Below are positions 1-10,169 of a stretch of 64,000 bases of DNA, in pieces (position 1 is the stretch's first letter; every line of letters starts with the position of its first letter). The notes below the pieces were generated by a model that worked only from the letters and a program-made list of their open reading frames with translations, searched no databases and was not told where the DNA came from. This DNA comes from an uncultured Erwinia sp. GTDB lineage: Bacteria > Pseudomonadota > Gammaproteobacteria > Enterobacterales > Enterobacteriaceae. A program made the position numbers and the translations under genes. Where the stretch lies: NCBI GenBank assembly GCA_945290265.1, contig CALYQW010000005.1, positions 1-64,000 on the forward strand, in the 5' to 3' direction.

Positions 1-31
1 AGATGCCCGCAGACATCTGATTTCTCTAAGA

Positions 32-107
32 TGGCTCCTCTGACTGGACTCGAACCAGTGACATACGGATTAACAGTCCGCCGTTCTACCGACTGAACTA
101 CAGAGGA
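32..107 (-). tRNA. tRNA-Asn (GTT), first copy
   Basis: The reverse strand reads as a 76-base tRNA beginning TCCTCTGTAG and ending in an encoded CCA, with anticodon GTT for asparagine. It matches the known enterobacterial tRNA-Asn sequence and is identical to the second copy at 18974-19049. An AGATG/CATCT stem at 4-19, downstream of the gene on its own strand, looks like the start of a terminator cut by the window edge. Asn tRNA genes are common integration sites for genomic islands in enterics. Confidence 0.97.
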
Positions 108-239
108 ATTGTTACAACGCCGCGAAGTCTAAACACCCGACCTGCCGCTGTCAATGGCAAAAGTGGCCCTGCCCAGGTAACTGCTGATGTTTGCAGCAAC
201 AGGATGATTTCCCGCACATTTTCAGGATAATTAACATAA

Positions 240-1766
<1,527 letters not shown>

Positions 1767-1799
1767 GCGATGACGGGGGGCATTATGCCCCCTGCAAAC

Positions 1800-2705
1800 T
1801 CAGCCAGATTTACCGTTTTTTCCGCTGCCAGGTTTTAACCCACGATGTAACTCATGCAGACGCTTCATCGACTTAGCGGTGCGTTGCGCCGCCGATGAGG
1901 CCACCGACAGCACCAGCATTTCCAGGCACACCAGCACCGTGCTGTGCAGCGGGACTTTGCCATTCTCGCCACCGCGTGGAACCTGGATCACCACATCGGC
2001 TTCCTGAGCAAAGCGTGAATCAAGCGCATTGGTCAGCAGGATCACCGGATTTCCCAGTCGCTTCGCTTCACGCAGGGCAGTCATGCCCTCACGGTGCGCC
2101 GATTTCTGCGCCATCATCACCAGCACATCGCCACGCTGTAGTGCCAGCAGCTGCTCTGCCAGCGCAATGCCAACCCGGTTTAAGGGAACGCAGGGCAGTC
2201 CAATCCGGTTAAACAGACGGGCGGCATATTCCGCCAGGATCCCGGAAGCATTAATGCCAAACAGCGCCACCTGACGGGCTTCGGTCAGCAGGAAAACGGC
2301 GCGGGTCAGCGCCTGGCGATTAGCCGCTCCGGCCAGCGCGTCACAGGCACGCTGATGCCCGGCCAGCACAAAATCAATGCTGGCGCAGGTATCGGAGCTG
2401 AATGACGCCACGGTACTGTTCATCTTATCTTCAGAAGTGGCTTCCGGCTGAAACCACAGCGTCAGGGTGATTTTCAGATCGCGCAGGCCGGCGAATCCCA
2501 GCCCCTGGATCGCCCGCACCACCGTGGCATCCGAGGTTTGGGTGGCGGCGGCGATCTCCAGCGCGGTACTTTCCAGCACTTCAGCGCGGTGCTGGTGGAT
2601 ATACTCCGCGACCCGCTGCAGGCGCGGTGAAAGCTGTGAGGCCCGCTGACGCAGGCGCTCGCCCAGCACATCTGGACGCGGACGCGATCGGCTGGCAGGC
2701 TGCAT
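1800..2705 (-). CDS. MurR/RpiR-family transcriptional regulator
   Basis: 301 residues with an N-terminal RpiR-type helix-turn-helix (about 10-85, including EIAAATQTSDATVVRAIQGL) and a C-terminal SIS sugar-isomerase-fold domain (about 125-270), which in this family senses phosphosugars. The start codon lies only 2 bases after the stop of the upstream siderophore-binding-protein gene, so it is probably co-transcribed with the iron operon. It is also convergent with the 6-phospho-beta-glucosidase at 321-1766, which is the kind of gene RpiR proteins usually control. The real target, sugar or iron genes, cannot be settled from sequence. Confidence 0.9.
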   Translation of the reverse strand: MQPASRSRPRPDVLGERLRQRASQLSPRLQRVAEYIHQHRAEVLESTALEIAAATQTSDATVVRAIQGLGFAGLRDLKITLTLWFQPEATSEDKMNSTVASFSSDTCASIDFVLAGHQRACDALAGAANRQALTRAVFLLTEARQVALFGINASGILAEYAARLFNRIGLPCVPLNRVGIALAEQLLALQRGDVLVMMAQKSAHREGMTALREAKRLGNPVILLTNALDSRFAQEADVVIQVPRGGENGKVPLHSTVLVCLEMLVLSVASSAAQRTAKSMKRLHELHRGLKPGSGKNGKSG

Positions 2706-2707
2706 GG

Positions 2708-3670
2708 TTATTTCCCACCTGCGGCGGGTGCCAGCGCCAGCGCGGCCAGCTGCGTCTGTACTGCGGCAACCATCTGGCTCAGGGAGGCATAGGAATTGGA
2801 AATGGCTTCTTCGCGCGACACCAGCACATAGTGCCCGCGCTGGCAGGCTTTAAGAAACTGGCACCAGCCGGGCAGCACGGCGTTCATGCCCTCAATTTCA
2901 TCCTGCGGCGTACCGCCGGTATCGGCTCGCCAGGTATCAAAGATGATATCGGCATCAATTTCCGGCAGACGTTCGGCGCTGATATCCATACGGCCATTTT
3001 CAGGGATGGCATCAACCAGCGGCGGGAAGCGCAAACCGGCATCGCGCAGTACCTGACCGAGGGCGTGATAGGTGTGCATCAGGTTAATTTTGCCGTTGTT
3101 GGCGTGGATCACCGATACCGTTACGTTGCGCTTTCCCAGGGTGTGTTTCAGCTGGGCGATTTGCGCCTGATAACGTGCCTGCAGGCGTGCCAGTTGCGGC
3201 TCTGTGGCGGTCAGGATGGCCAGCTGCCGGTAAATGCGCGCCGGGCCACCCTTCAGATGATCGATACTGATCGTCGGCGCAATCTGCGCCAGCTGCGCAA
3301 TATCCACCCGTCGTCCCGGTTCGGTGATAATTAAATCAGGCTTCAGGGCGGTGATTTTCTCCATATCAATATCCGCGGTGCCGATAAACTGAATTGGGGA
3401 GTTATCAAAATCGATACCGGTCAGCAGTTTACCGGAGCGCAGGAAGTGATGACCCTCGGCGTCGGTGCGTCCGTGGCTGCCCACCGGCATCACCCCAAGC
3501 TCAATCAGCGGAATGGTGATATCCAGATCGTGCAGCGAGACAATGCGCTGTGGATGCAGCGGCACGGTAACGGTGCGCTGCAGATCGTCGGTAAACTGAT
3601 GGGTGTCAGCGGGCGGCGCGGCCTGTGCCAGGGTGCACAGGCTGAACAGTAACAGAGAGAGTAAACGCAT
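2708..3670 (-). CDS. Siderophore/iron ABC transporter substrate-binding protein
   Basis: A periplasmic binding protein of the FecB/FepB (cluster A-2) type, 320 residues. It has a classical signal peptide ending in AQA (about residues 1-17), then the family signature HPQRIVSLHDLD and the lobe motifs LKPDLIITEP and DADIIFDTW. No lipobox cysteine is present, so it should be soluble. It is the fourth gene of a reverse-strand operon of ATPase, permease, permease and binding protein that starts behind a Fur box at 6582-6600. The ligand is unknown; the TonB receptor transcribed divergently is the likely outer-membrane partner. Confidence 0.92.
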   Translation of the reverse strand: MRLLSLLLFSLCTLAQAAPPADTHQFTDDLQRTVTVPLHPQRIVSLHDLDITIPLIELGVMPVGSHGRTDAEGHHFLRSGKLLTGIDFDNSPIQFIGTADIDMEKITALKPDLIITEPGRRVDIAQLAQIAPTISIDHLKGGPARIYRQLAILTATEPQLARLQARYQAQIAQLKHTLGKRNVTVSVIHANNGKINLMHTYHALGQVLRDAGLRFPPLVDAIPENGRMDISAERLPEIDADIIFDTWRADTGGTPQDEIEGMNAVLPGWCQFLKACQRGHYVLVSREEAISNSYASLSQMVAAVQTQLAALALAPAAGGK

Positions 3671-3686
3671 CAGGGCTCCTGAATCA

Positions 3687-4739
3687 TCAGAACGTATCGC
3701 GGCGCTGCCACAGCAGCCATAAAAAGAACGGTGCGCCGAGCAGGGAAATCACAATCCCGGCCGGGAGCTGCAGCGGGGCAAACAGCAGGCGGCCAAGATT
3801 ATCGGCCAGCAACACCATCACCGCCCCGCACAGCGCGCTGCCGAGCAGCAGCGTGCTCTGGCCGCCGCGCACCAGCATCCGGCTGAGATGCGGTGCCATC
3901 AGACCAATAAAACCAATACTGCCAGCGCAGGAAACCGCGACAGCTGTCAGGATCGCCGCCAGCAGAATCTGCAGCAGCGTGACTGATTTCAGCCGTACTC
4001 CCAGCCCGCTGGCGGCAGCATTGCCCAGCTGCAGCACATCTGCGCTGCGCGCACTGAGCAGCAGCAGGATGATCACCGGCAGTGCGCAGCAGAAAACCAC
4101 CAGCAGCTGGCTGCTGTTAATGCTGTTCAGGCTGCCCGCCAGCCAGAGTAAAACGGTTTGCACCTGCGCCGGATCGACGGTGGTAATAAACAGCCCGCTG
4201 GCAGCGGACAAGCCCCAGCTAATGCCGATACCGATCAGGATAAAACGCGGACGTGACAGATCGCGCGCCAGCAGGATCACCAGCAACGTCACCAGCAGTG
4301 CGCCACAGACGGCACTCAGCGGTCGCCAGAGTAAACTCAGCTGTGGGAACAGCAGTAACTGGGTCAGCACCACCAGGCCGGCACCTTCTTTAATCCCCAG
4401 TAATCCCGGATCGGCCAGACCATTACGGCTAACCGACTGCATCACCGCACCGGCCATCCCTAGCATTGCCCCTACCAGCAGCGCCATCAGCATACGCGGC
4501 AGACGCAAAGCCTGTACGACATACTGCTGTTGCGGTGTCAGCACTTCGGGCTGAAACAGTGCCCGTGCCAGAGTGGCGGTAGGGATGGTCAGGCTGCCGT
4601 GGGTCAGTCCGGCTATCAGCAGCACCAGCGCGGCCAGCAGCAGGATAACCGTCAGACTCAGGGTCAGCGGGCGGACAAGCAGAGAACAGCGACCCGGCCG
4701 CCAGGCGCGCAGGCGGCTGCGGCGCAGTAAATCACTCAT
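3687..4739 (-). CDS. FecCD-family iron-siderophore permease (second permease)
   Basis: A hydrophobic protein of 350 residues with about ten membrane segments. It carries FecCD motifs such as AGAVMQSVSRNGLADPGLLGI and GSIGFIGLMAPHLSRML, the latter being the cytoplasmic loop that contacts the ATPase. Its first codons overlap the end of the preceding permease gene by 4 bases, which implies translational coupling. With the 4736-5740 product it should form the heterodimeric channel of a type II importer. The N-terminal tail is rich in arginine. Confidence 0.92.
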   Translation of the reverse strand: MSDLLRRSRLRAWRPGRCSLLVRPLTLSLTVILLLAALVLLIAGLTHGSLTIPTATLARALFQPEVLTPQQQYVVQALRLPRMLMALLVGAMLGMAGAVMQSVSRNGLADPGLLGIKEGAGLVVLTQLLLFPQLSLLWRPLSAVCGALLVTLLVILLARDLSRPRFILIGIGISWGLSAASGLFITTVDPAQVQTVLLWLAGSLNSINSSQLLVVFCCALPVIILLLLSARSADVLQLGNAAASGLGVRLKSVTLLQILLAAILTAVAVSCAGSIGFIGLMAPHLSRMLVRGGQSTLLLGSALCGAVMVLLADNLGRLLFAPLQLPAGIVISLLGAPFFLWLLWQRRDTF

Positions 4740-5740
4740 TTGAAATACCTCGCCGCCATGATGATAAACACCGGCGCACCGACCACCGCCGTCATCACGC
4801 CGGTGGCAATATCTTGCGGAGCCAGCATAGTGCGTGCGGCGCTGTCGGCGAGTATCAGAATCAGCGCGCCGCCCAGTGCCGAACAGGGCAGGGCCAGGCG
4901 CAGGTCGCGGGTGATCAGCCGGCGGATAAGGTTCGGCACCACCAGACCGATAAACCCAATCGGACCGGCCAGCGCCACCGCCGTCCCGCTCAGCAGGGCC
5001 ACCGCCGCAATGGCAATTATCCGCGTCTGCTGCAGCCTGACGCCCATCCCGACTGCCAGCGCATCACCCAGCTGTAGCGCATTCAGTGCCGGGCTGAGCC
5101 ACAGTGCCAGGACAACCGCCAGGCTGAACGGCCACAGCGCTGCGCGTAATGCCGGCCATGACAGCCCGGAGAGATCCCCGGCCAGCCAGCTGCTGACGCT
5201 TTGCAGCGTTTGTTCATCCAGCAGCAGTACCGTGGCGGTCAGTGACGCGGCAAAGGCCGACAGCGTAACGCCACACAGCATCACTTTTACCAGCGTCAGT
5301 CCGCAGCGCCCGGCACAGGAAAACAGCATCACCAGGCTGAACAGCATTCCCGCACCGGTAGCGGCCACCAGCGGGCGCAGCGATGTGGCCGTGGCCGACA
5401 GGCCGCAGGCGGTAAAGATGACCACCGCCAGCGCGGCACCGGCATTCAGACCGAGGATATGCGGTTCACCCAGCGGATTGCGGATCACCGCCTGTAGCAG
5501 CTGGCCGGCTACCCCCAGCGCGGCACCCACCAGGCAGGCGCTGCCCAGATGCAACAGGCGCAGATCAACAATAATCCGGTCAGTAAAATCCTGTGGGTTA
5601 AAATGCAGCAGCGCCTGCAGAATGCGCGCGGGAGGAATAAAGCGCGTACCGCCGGATAAGCTCAGCAGCGCTACCCCGGCCAGCAGCAGTAACAGCAGCG
5701 CCAGCCGGTACAGCGGACGTGCCGCGGTCACGGGATGCAC
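4736..5740 (-). CDS. FecCD-family iron-siderophore permease (first permease)
   Basis: 334 residues with about ten predicted membrane segments. FecCD signatures visible are GVAGQLLQAVIRNPLGEPHI and AGPIGFIGLVVPNLIRRL. It overlaps the upstream ATPase gene by 13 bases and the downstream permease by 4, a tightly packed operon. It is expected to pair with the 3687-4739 permease to move a ferric-siderophore complex across the inner membrane. The substrate is not identifiable by eye. Confidence 0.92.
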   Translation of the reverse strand: MHPVTAARPLYRLALLLLLLAGVALLSLSGGTRFIPPARILQALLHFNPQDFTDRIIVDLRLLHLGSACLVGAALGVAGQLLQAVIRNPLGEPHILGLNAGAALAVVIFTACGLSATATSLRPLVAATGAGMLFSLVMLFSCAGRCGLTLVKVMLCGVTLSAFAASLTATVLLLDEQTLQSVSSWLAGDLSGLSWPALRAALWPFSLAVVLALWLSPALNALQLGDALAVGMGVRLQQTRIIAIAAVALLSGTAVALAGPIGFIGLVVPNLIRRLITRDLRLALPCSALGGALILILADSAARTMLAPQDIATGVMTAVVGAPVFIIMAARYFK

Positions 5741-6546
5741 TGCCGGGCAGCAGGGAACGGGATAAAAAACGGTTTGCCGCTGCGCGCACTGTGGGTGACT
5801 TCCACATCCAGCCCGAATACCTCATGGATCAGTGCCGGGGTACAGTGGCGCGGATCTTCCAGCACCGCCGCCATTTTGCCCTGTTTCAGCAGCACCAGGC
5901 GGTCAGCGTAATTCACGGCAAAATTAAGATCGTGCAGCACCGTAATGATGGTTTTGCCGTGGCCGACCGTCAGCTCGCGCAGCAGTTCCAGAATTTCAAC
6001 CTGATAATGCAGGTCAAGAAAGGTGGTGGGTTCATCCAGCAGAATATAGGGGGTCTGCTGAGCCAGCGTCAGGGCGATCCAGCAGCGCTGGCGCTGCCCG
6101 CCGGATAACGCATCCACCGGCAGATGCGCAAAATCCAGGGTACCGGTCAGGCGCAGAGCCTGTTCCACCGCCCGTTCATCTTCATCAGACCAGTGACGCA
6201 GCAGCCCCTGCCAGGGATAGCGCCCGCGTGACACCAGCTCCAGCACGGTCAGGCCCTGCGGTACGCGGGGCGACTGTGGTAGCAGCCCCAGTTCTCTGGC
6301 CAGTTGGCGCGTTGGCTGCTGATGGACCGCTTTACCATCCAGTAACACGCTGCCGGACAGCGGCGGCAGCATACGTGCCAGGGTATTCAGCAGGGTAGAC
6401 TTGCCGGAGCCATTGGCACCGGCCAGCACCGTCATTTTTCCGTGAGGAAACTGCAGGTCAATATCATCAATAATGGCCTGCTTCTGGTAACCCGCGCGCA
6501 GGCGTTCAACGGTTATCCCGCGCTGAGCGATAGCCGGTTGGGGCAT
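5728..6546 (-). CDS. Iron-siderophore ABC transporter ATP-binding protein
   Basis: 272 residues. Walker A is GANGSGKST (about residues 43-51), the signature motif is LSGGQRQR and Walker B is YILLDEPTTFLDL, as in FecE/FepC/FhuC ATPases. It is the first gene of the reverse-strand iron operon. A Fur box at 6582-6600 lies just upstream, so repression by Fur-Fe(II) is expected. The start follows a weak purine stretch, GGAGTTTACC. The ATPase should energise the two permeases encoded immediately downstream. Confidence 0.94.
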   Translation of the reverse strand: MPQPAIAQRGITVERLRAGYQKQAIIDDIDLQFPHGKMTVLAGANGSGKSTLLNTLARMLPPLSGSVLLDGKAVHQQPTRQLARELGLLPQSPRVPQGLTVLELVSRGRYPWQGLLRHWSDEDERAVEQALRLTGTLDFAHLPVDALSGGQRQRCWIALTLAQQTPYILLDEPTTFLDLHYQVEILELLRELTVGHGKTIITVLHDLNFAVNYADRLVLLKQGKMAAVLEDPRHCTPALIHEVFGLDVEVTHSARSGKPFFIPFPAARQCIP

Positions 6547-6581
6547 GGTAAACTCCGGATGGTCCGTTCAGCTCGCTGAAC

Positions 6582-6600
6582 AGGAATAATTATCATTCTC
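6582..6600 (-). promoter_or_regulatory. Fur box for the siderophore ABC operon
   Basis: The reverse strand reads GAGAATGATAATTATTCCT, close to the consensus GATAATGATAATCATTATC: one mismatch in the first hexamer, a perfect central GATAAT and a degenerate third. It lies 36 bases upstream of the ATPase start, a normal place for Fur repression. Confidence 0.8.
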
Positions 6601-6807
6601 TTATAACAATTCTGCTTAGCTGGCCTGTAGTAGTCAAGCGGAAAATACCCGCTTTTCCCCTCAACCCACCGGACTATCTGGCATCCGTGCCATCACCAAT
6701 TTACCCATAATCTGTGGTGATAATTGTCAGGTGCGGCATCACTGTTAGGCGCAGACCATTGTAGTGACTGTTAACTTAATTAAATTTACTACTACATTTT
6801 CTTGTGT

Positions 6808-6826
6808 TTGAATGATTCTCATTACA
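6808..6826 (+). promoter_or_regulatory. Fur box for the TonB-dependent receptor gene
   Basis: The core AATGATTCTCATTA is a perfect match to the centre of the Fur consensus GATAATGATTCTCATTATC. The site overlaps the most upstream possible ATG of the receptor reading frame (6812). That rules the upstream ATG out as a sensible start and places the real start about 85-100 bases downstream. Confidence 0.82.
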
Positions 6827-6910
6827 AACAAAGGCGCCGGAGTGGCAGCCATCATCAGCCTGACGGAAGGGCATTTAGCAGGATATTTTGGGGAAATGGG
6901 CGCGAAAAAA

Positions 6911-9025
6911 ATGAATCAGCTGTGGTACCGCATCCCGGCAGGTATCAGGATCACTGCCTGTAGCGGGGCAATACTTACCACGCTGAGCAGTTATGCCAGC
7001 GATACGACCTTAACCGTTACCGCCGATCCGGGGACTGACAGCGAGGAGCAGAGCTACACCAGCCCGGACAGCAGCCTCAGCAGCAAAAGTCCGCTCTCAC
7101 GGCTGGATGATGCACAGTCCGTCAGCGTGGTGACCGGGCAGCAGCTGTCCGATTATCAGAGCAGCAGCCTGAGCGATGCGATGCGCTTTGTCAGCGGTGT
7201 GGTGCAGGGGAATACCCTGGGCAGTACCGAGGATGGCCTGGTGAAACGCGGCTTTGGTGCCAACTCCGATGGCTCGGTGTTCCGCGATGGGATCCGCAGC
7301 AGCCAGGGAATGAATCTGGATGCGACCACGGAGCGGGTTGAAGTGCTGAAAGGCTCAGCTTCACTGCTGTACGGCATTCTGAATCCGGGGGGCGTGATTA
7401 ATGTGGTCAGTAAAAAACCGCAATATCAGTGGAAAACCCGCGCCTTTGGCCATTACAACAGCAGCGGTGCCGGCGCTGGTGGCATTGACGTGACCGGGCC
7501 GCTGGGCGCGGGCTTTGCCATCCGTCTGATTGCCGAAAAGCAAAATCAGGATTACTGGCGCAGCTTCGGCAATAATAAACACGATCTGATTGCCCCGTCA
7601 TTGCAGTGGTACGGCGAAAAGGCCAGCTTCGATATTAACTATGAAAGTTTCAGCTACGATATTCCGTACGATCGCGGCACCGCGTTTATTAACGGTAAAC
7701 CAGTTAACGTGGGGTATAAAACCCGGCTGGACGGTAGTGCCAATCATGCCTGGGGCAGAACCCAGACCTTAAGCAGCCACTGGGGTTATCAGTTTAACGA
7801 CAGCTGGAGCAGCAAACTGACCGCCGGGTTTAACCAGCGTAAATACAGTAATAATGAAGTGCGGGTCACGGCGGTCAATCCGACCAGCGGCGTTATTACC
7901 CGTCGTGCGGATGCCAACCGCGGCTTCAATCATCAGACCAAATATCTCTCCTGGGATATTAACGGGTCACCGCTGATTTATGGGATGCAGCATACCCTGC
8001 TGATGGGCACGGATTATGAAATGATCCAAACCTACCGTGCTCATGGTTACAACGGTAAAACCAATACCCAGTCGACCCTGAGCAGTATTGATTACGATTT
8101 AACGCCGCTGACCGACAGTAGCACGGAAAAAATCGCCGCCAGTCATATGCTGAACCGCATTCACAGCCGCTCAGTGTATGCCAAAGACAGTATTGCGCTG
8201 ACGCCAGACTGGATTTTGGTGGCCGGTGGGCGTTATCAGCATTATGAACAGCATCAGTCGGTTGGCGAAAACCCGGCCACCGAACAGTACCGCAACAGCG
8301 GTAATAAATTCCTGCCACAAAGCGGGCTGATTTATAAGCTGAGCGATACGCTGTCACTGTACGGCAGCGTCAGCAAATCCTTTACGCCGTCAACGGATGT
8401 GGATGATGACGGCAACGTGGGGAAACCGGAGCAGGGCACCACCTATGAAGTGGGCAGTAAATGGCAGCCGACGCCGTCATTACTGGCGACGCTGGCGGTT
8501 TACAATATTGATGAAAAGGATGTTTCCCTGTCGCTGAACGGCTCAACCTACGCGGTCGCCAAAGCCCGTTCACGCGGCATCGAAGCCGAACTGAATGGTG
8601 AACTGGCCGCCGGCTGGAATGTCAGCGCCAGCTACAGCTATAACCAGGCGATCATTACCGACGACCAGAATAACGCTGCCAATAATGGCAACCGCCTGCA
8701 AAATGCGCCGCATCATTCCGGGGCACTGTATCTGAGCCATGCGGTGAATATTCCGCTGACACCCGGTACTTTCCGAGCCGGTAGTGGCGCGCGCTACGTG
8801 GGTACCCGGGCCGGCGATCCGGATAACAGCTTTACCCTGCCAGCGTATCTGGTGGTGGACAGCTTTATCCGCTGGGATAACCGCCTGTTCGGTCAGCAAA
8901 CCCATTTACAGCTCAATCTGAATAACCTGTTTAACAAGCATTACTACACCTCCAGCGGCGGTAATTTACGGGTCGCTGAAGGGGAAACGCGCAATGCTGT
9001 ACTGAGTGCCAGTGTCGAGTTTTAA
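6911..9025 (+). CDS. TonB-dependent siderophore receptor
   Basis: An outer-membrane receptor of 704 residues from the chosen start. A signal peptide (MNQLWYR to about SYAS) is followed by a plug domain with SVSVVTGQQLSDYQ, VKRGFGANSD and the signature VEVLKGSASLLYGILNPGG. A 22-strand beta-barrel ends in SASVEF with the usual terminal Phe. It resembles the FhuE/FoxA/FpvA group. The frame is open from 6812, but that ATG sits inside a Fur box, so I prefer 6911 (6896 is also possible). The receptor is divergent from the iron ABC operon and probably delivers the same ferric siderophore. No siderophore biosynthesis gene is present, so a xenosiderophore is plausible. Confidence 0.93.
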   Translation: MNQLWYRIPAGIRITACSGAILTTLSSYASDTTLTVTADPGTDSEEQSYTSPDSSLSSKSPLSRLDDAQSVSVVTGQQLSDYQSSSLSDAMRFVSGVVQGNTLGSTEDGLVKRGFGANSDGSVFRDGIRSSQGMNLDATTERVEVLKGSASLLYGILNPGGVINVVSKKPQYQWKTRAFGHYNSSGAGAGGIDVTGPLGAGFAIRLIAEKQNQDYWRSFGNNKHDLIAPSLQWYGEKASFDINYESFSYDIPYDRGTAFINGKPVNVGYKTRLDGSANHAWGRTQTLSSHWGYQFNDSWSSKLTAGFNQRKYSNNEVRVTAVNPTSGVITRRADANRGFNHQTKYLSWDINGSPLIYGMQHTLLMGTDYEMIQTYRAHGYNGKTNTQSTLSSIDYDLTPLTDSSTEKIAASHMLNRIHSRSVYAKDSIALTPDWILVAGGRYQHYEQHQSVGENPATEQYRNSGNKFLPQSGLIYKLSDTLSLYGSVSKSFTPSTDVDDDGNVGKPEQGTTYEVGSKWQPTPSLLATLAVYNIDEKDVSLSLNGSTYAVAKARSRGIEAELNGELAAGWNVSASYSYNQAIITDDQNNAANNGNRLQNAPHHSGALYLSHAVNIPLTPGTFRAGSGARYVGTRAGDPDNSFTLPAYLVVDSFIRWDNRLFGQQTHLQLNLNNLFNKHYYTSSGGNLRVAEGETRNAVLSASVEF

Positions 9026-9145
9026 ATTGCGCTGATCGGGTTAGTAATATAAACGGGCGGCCGCTGTAGCTGCCCGTTTATTTTCATCCGGCTTGCTCAG
9101 ATATCCCGTTTTATATCAGGCAGCGGGGGCGGGGTGGCAGATTTA

Positions 9146-9478
9146 TCAGGTATTATCTTTAACGGTTTTACTGCTGCCGTTAATTTTTACTGAGGCAATA
9201 CCCGTCTCGCGGGTTTGCGTGCTGGCATACATCTGACTGGTGCCAATCACCTGATGATTGGCCGCTTTCAGATTAAAGTAAGGCTTATTACTGGCAGACA
9301 CTCTAAGCTCGTAGCGCTCATCCAGCGGGCTGTTAGTTCTTACCGAGGCAATGCCATTCTCAGCGGCACTTTTGGTGGTATATAACTCGCTGGTCAGGAT
9401 GATCTCGCCATTTCCCGCTTTCAGCACAAATCTGAACTGATTATCACTGCTTTTACTTAATTCAAACCAACCGGACAT
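9146..9478 (-). CDS. YegP-like DUF1508 protein
   Basis: 110 residues made of two tandem DUF1508 repeats. The first is GWFELSKSSDNQFRFVLKAG followed by AENGIASVRTNS; the second is YELRVSASNKPYFNLKAANH followed by RETGIASVKING. The length matches E. coli YegP (UPF0339). The start at 9478 is chosen because GGAG lies 5 bases upstream; a GTG two codons earlier overlaps that ribosome binding site. The function is unknown, and the family is small, cytoplasmic and sometimes linked to stress. It stands alone between the receptor gene and the DUF943 remnant. Confidence 0.88.
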   Translation of the reverse strand: MSGWFELSKSSDNQFRFVLKAGNGEIILTSELYTTKSAAENGIASVRTNSPLDERYELRVSASNKPYFNLKAANHQVIGTSQMYASTQTRETGIASVKINGSSKTVKDNT

Positions 9479-9725
9479 ATTCACTCCTTAGGCTGTAAAT
9501 AATGGTTCAGAGCCTGGTGGCAGCGACTCTGCAACCTGAAAAGTTAATTAAGTATGGTTAATAAACCGGGATTTTCCAGTTACAGCGCGCGATTACCGGC
9601 CTGCCAGCCAGGAAACGTGATTTTTACGTCGTTAAGCCCAGGCGGGCGGCCCGGGTTAGTCATACTTAGTTTGCTGACTGGCAGTGGGGAGGAAAAAACA
9701 GATATTTTCAGTATCTGCCTTGCTG

Positions 9726-10169
9726 TTATTTTACCAGTATTCTGCTGTTATCAATCTGGATATATTCACCACCATTGGGATTGTTTTCAACTCTCATTAG
9801 CAGTTTTTTATCAATGCATTTTTCATTATCGTTGTTAAAACACATCATATCCTGCGTATCAGAACTAAATATTCGGATATCACCTTCAGGCTTCGCTTTA
9901 AAAGCGCTGCCATAGTCCCAGATGCTTATATACCAGTCGCCATTTTTTGCAGCAACAGGAATATGAAATTCATTTTTCAATATGTTTTTATTTTCCTGCC
10001 ATCAGTTTATTTTCCCTTTCTCCGTCAAAGGAAATGCTTTAACTGCTATATTAGAAAAATTCAGTTACTGGTCGGTAATCACTATTACTGGTTTTCTGAT
10101 AAAGTTCAGATATCCGCCAGTCAGCAATATTATCAATAAAATAATAATTAATGCTTTGATTTTATGCAT
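9726..10169 (-). pseudogene. DUF943-family protein, broken by two in-frame stops
   Basis: From an ATG at 10169 one frame reads through to 9726 with only two interruptions, TAA at 10065-10067 (codon 35) and TGA at 10002-10004 (codon 56). The segments in order are an N-terminal membrane anchor (MHKIKALIII then LLIILLTGGY), a middle LNFSNIAVKAFPLTEKGKIN, and a C-terminal part with NEFHIPVAAKNGDWYISIWD. From memory this matches DUF943 inner-membrane proteins, where the second stop replaces one of two tryptophans in a KGKINWW motif. The ATG overlaps the DUF3289 stop by 8 bases, so the two genes were an operon. A TTG-initiated remnant (from 9980) could be made, but without the anchor. Confidence 0.8.

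Noticed and set aside
4740-5765. 341-codon forward frame
   Set aside because: It mirrors the FecCD permease gene. Its composition is Ser/Ala/Arg-rich with no domain, as expected for an antisense shadow.
9554-9838. 94-codon forward frame with many Cys
   Set aside because: It has no ribosome binding site and runs antisense into the DUF943 C-terminus.
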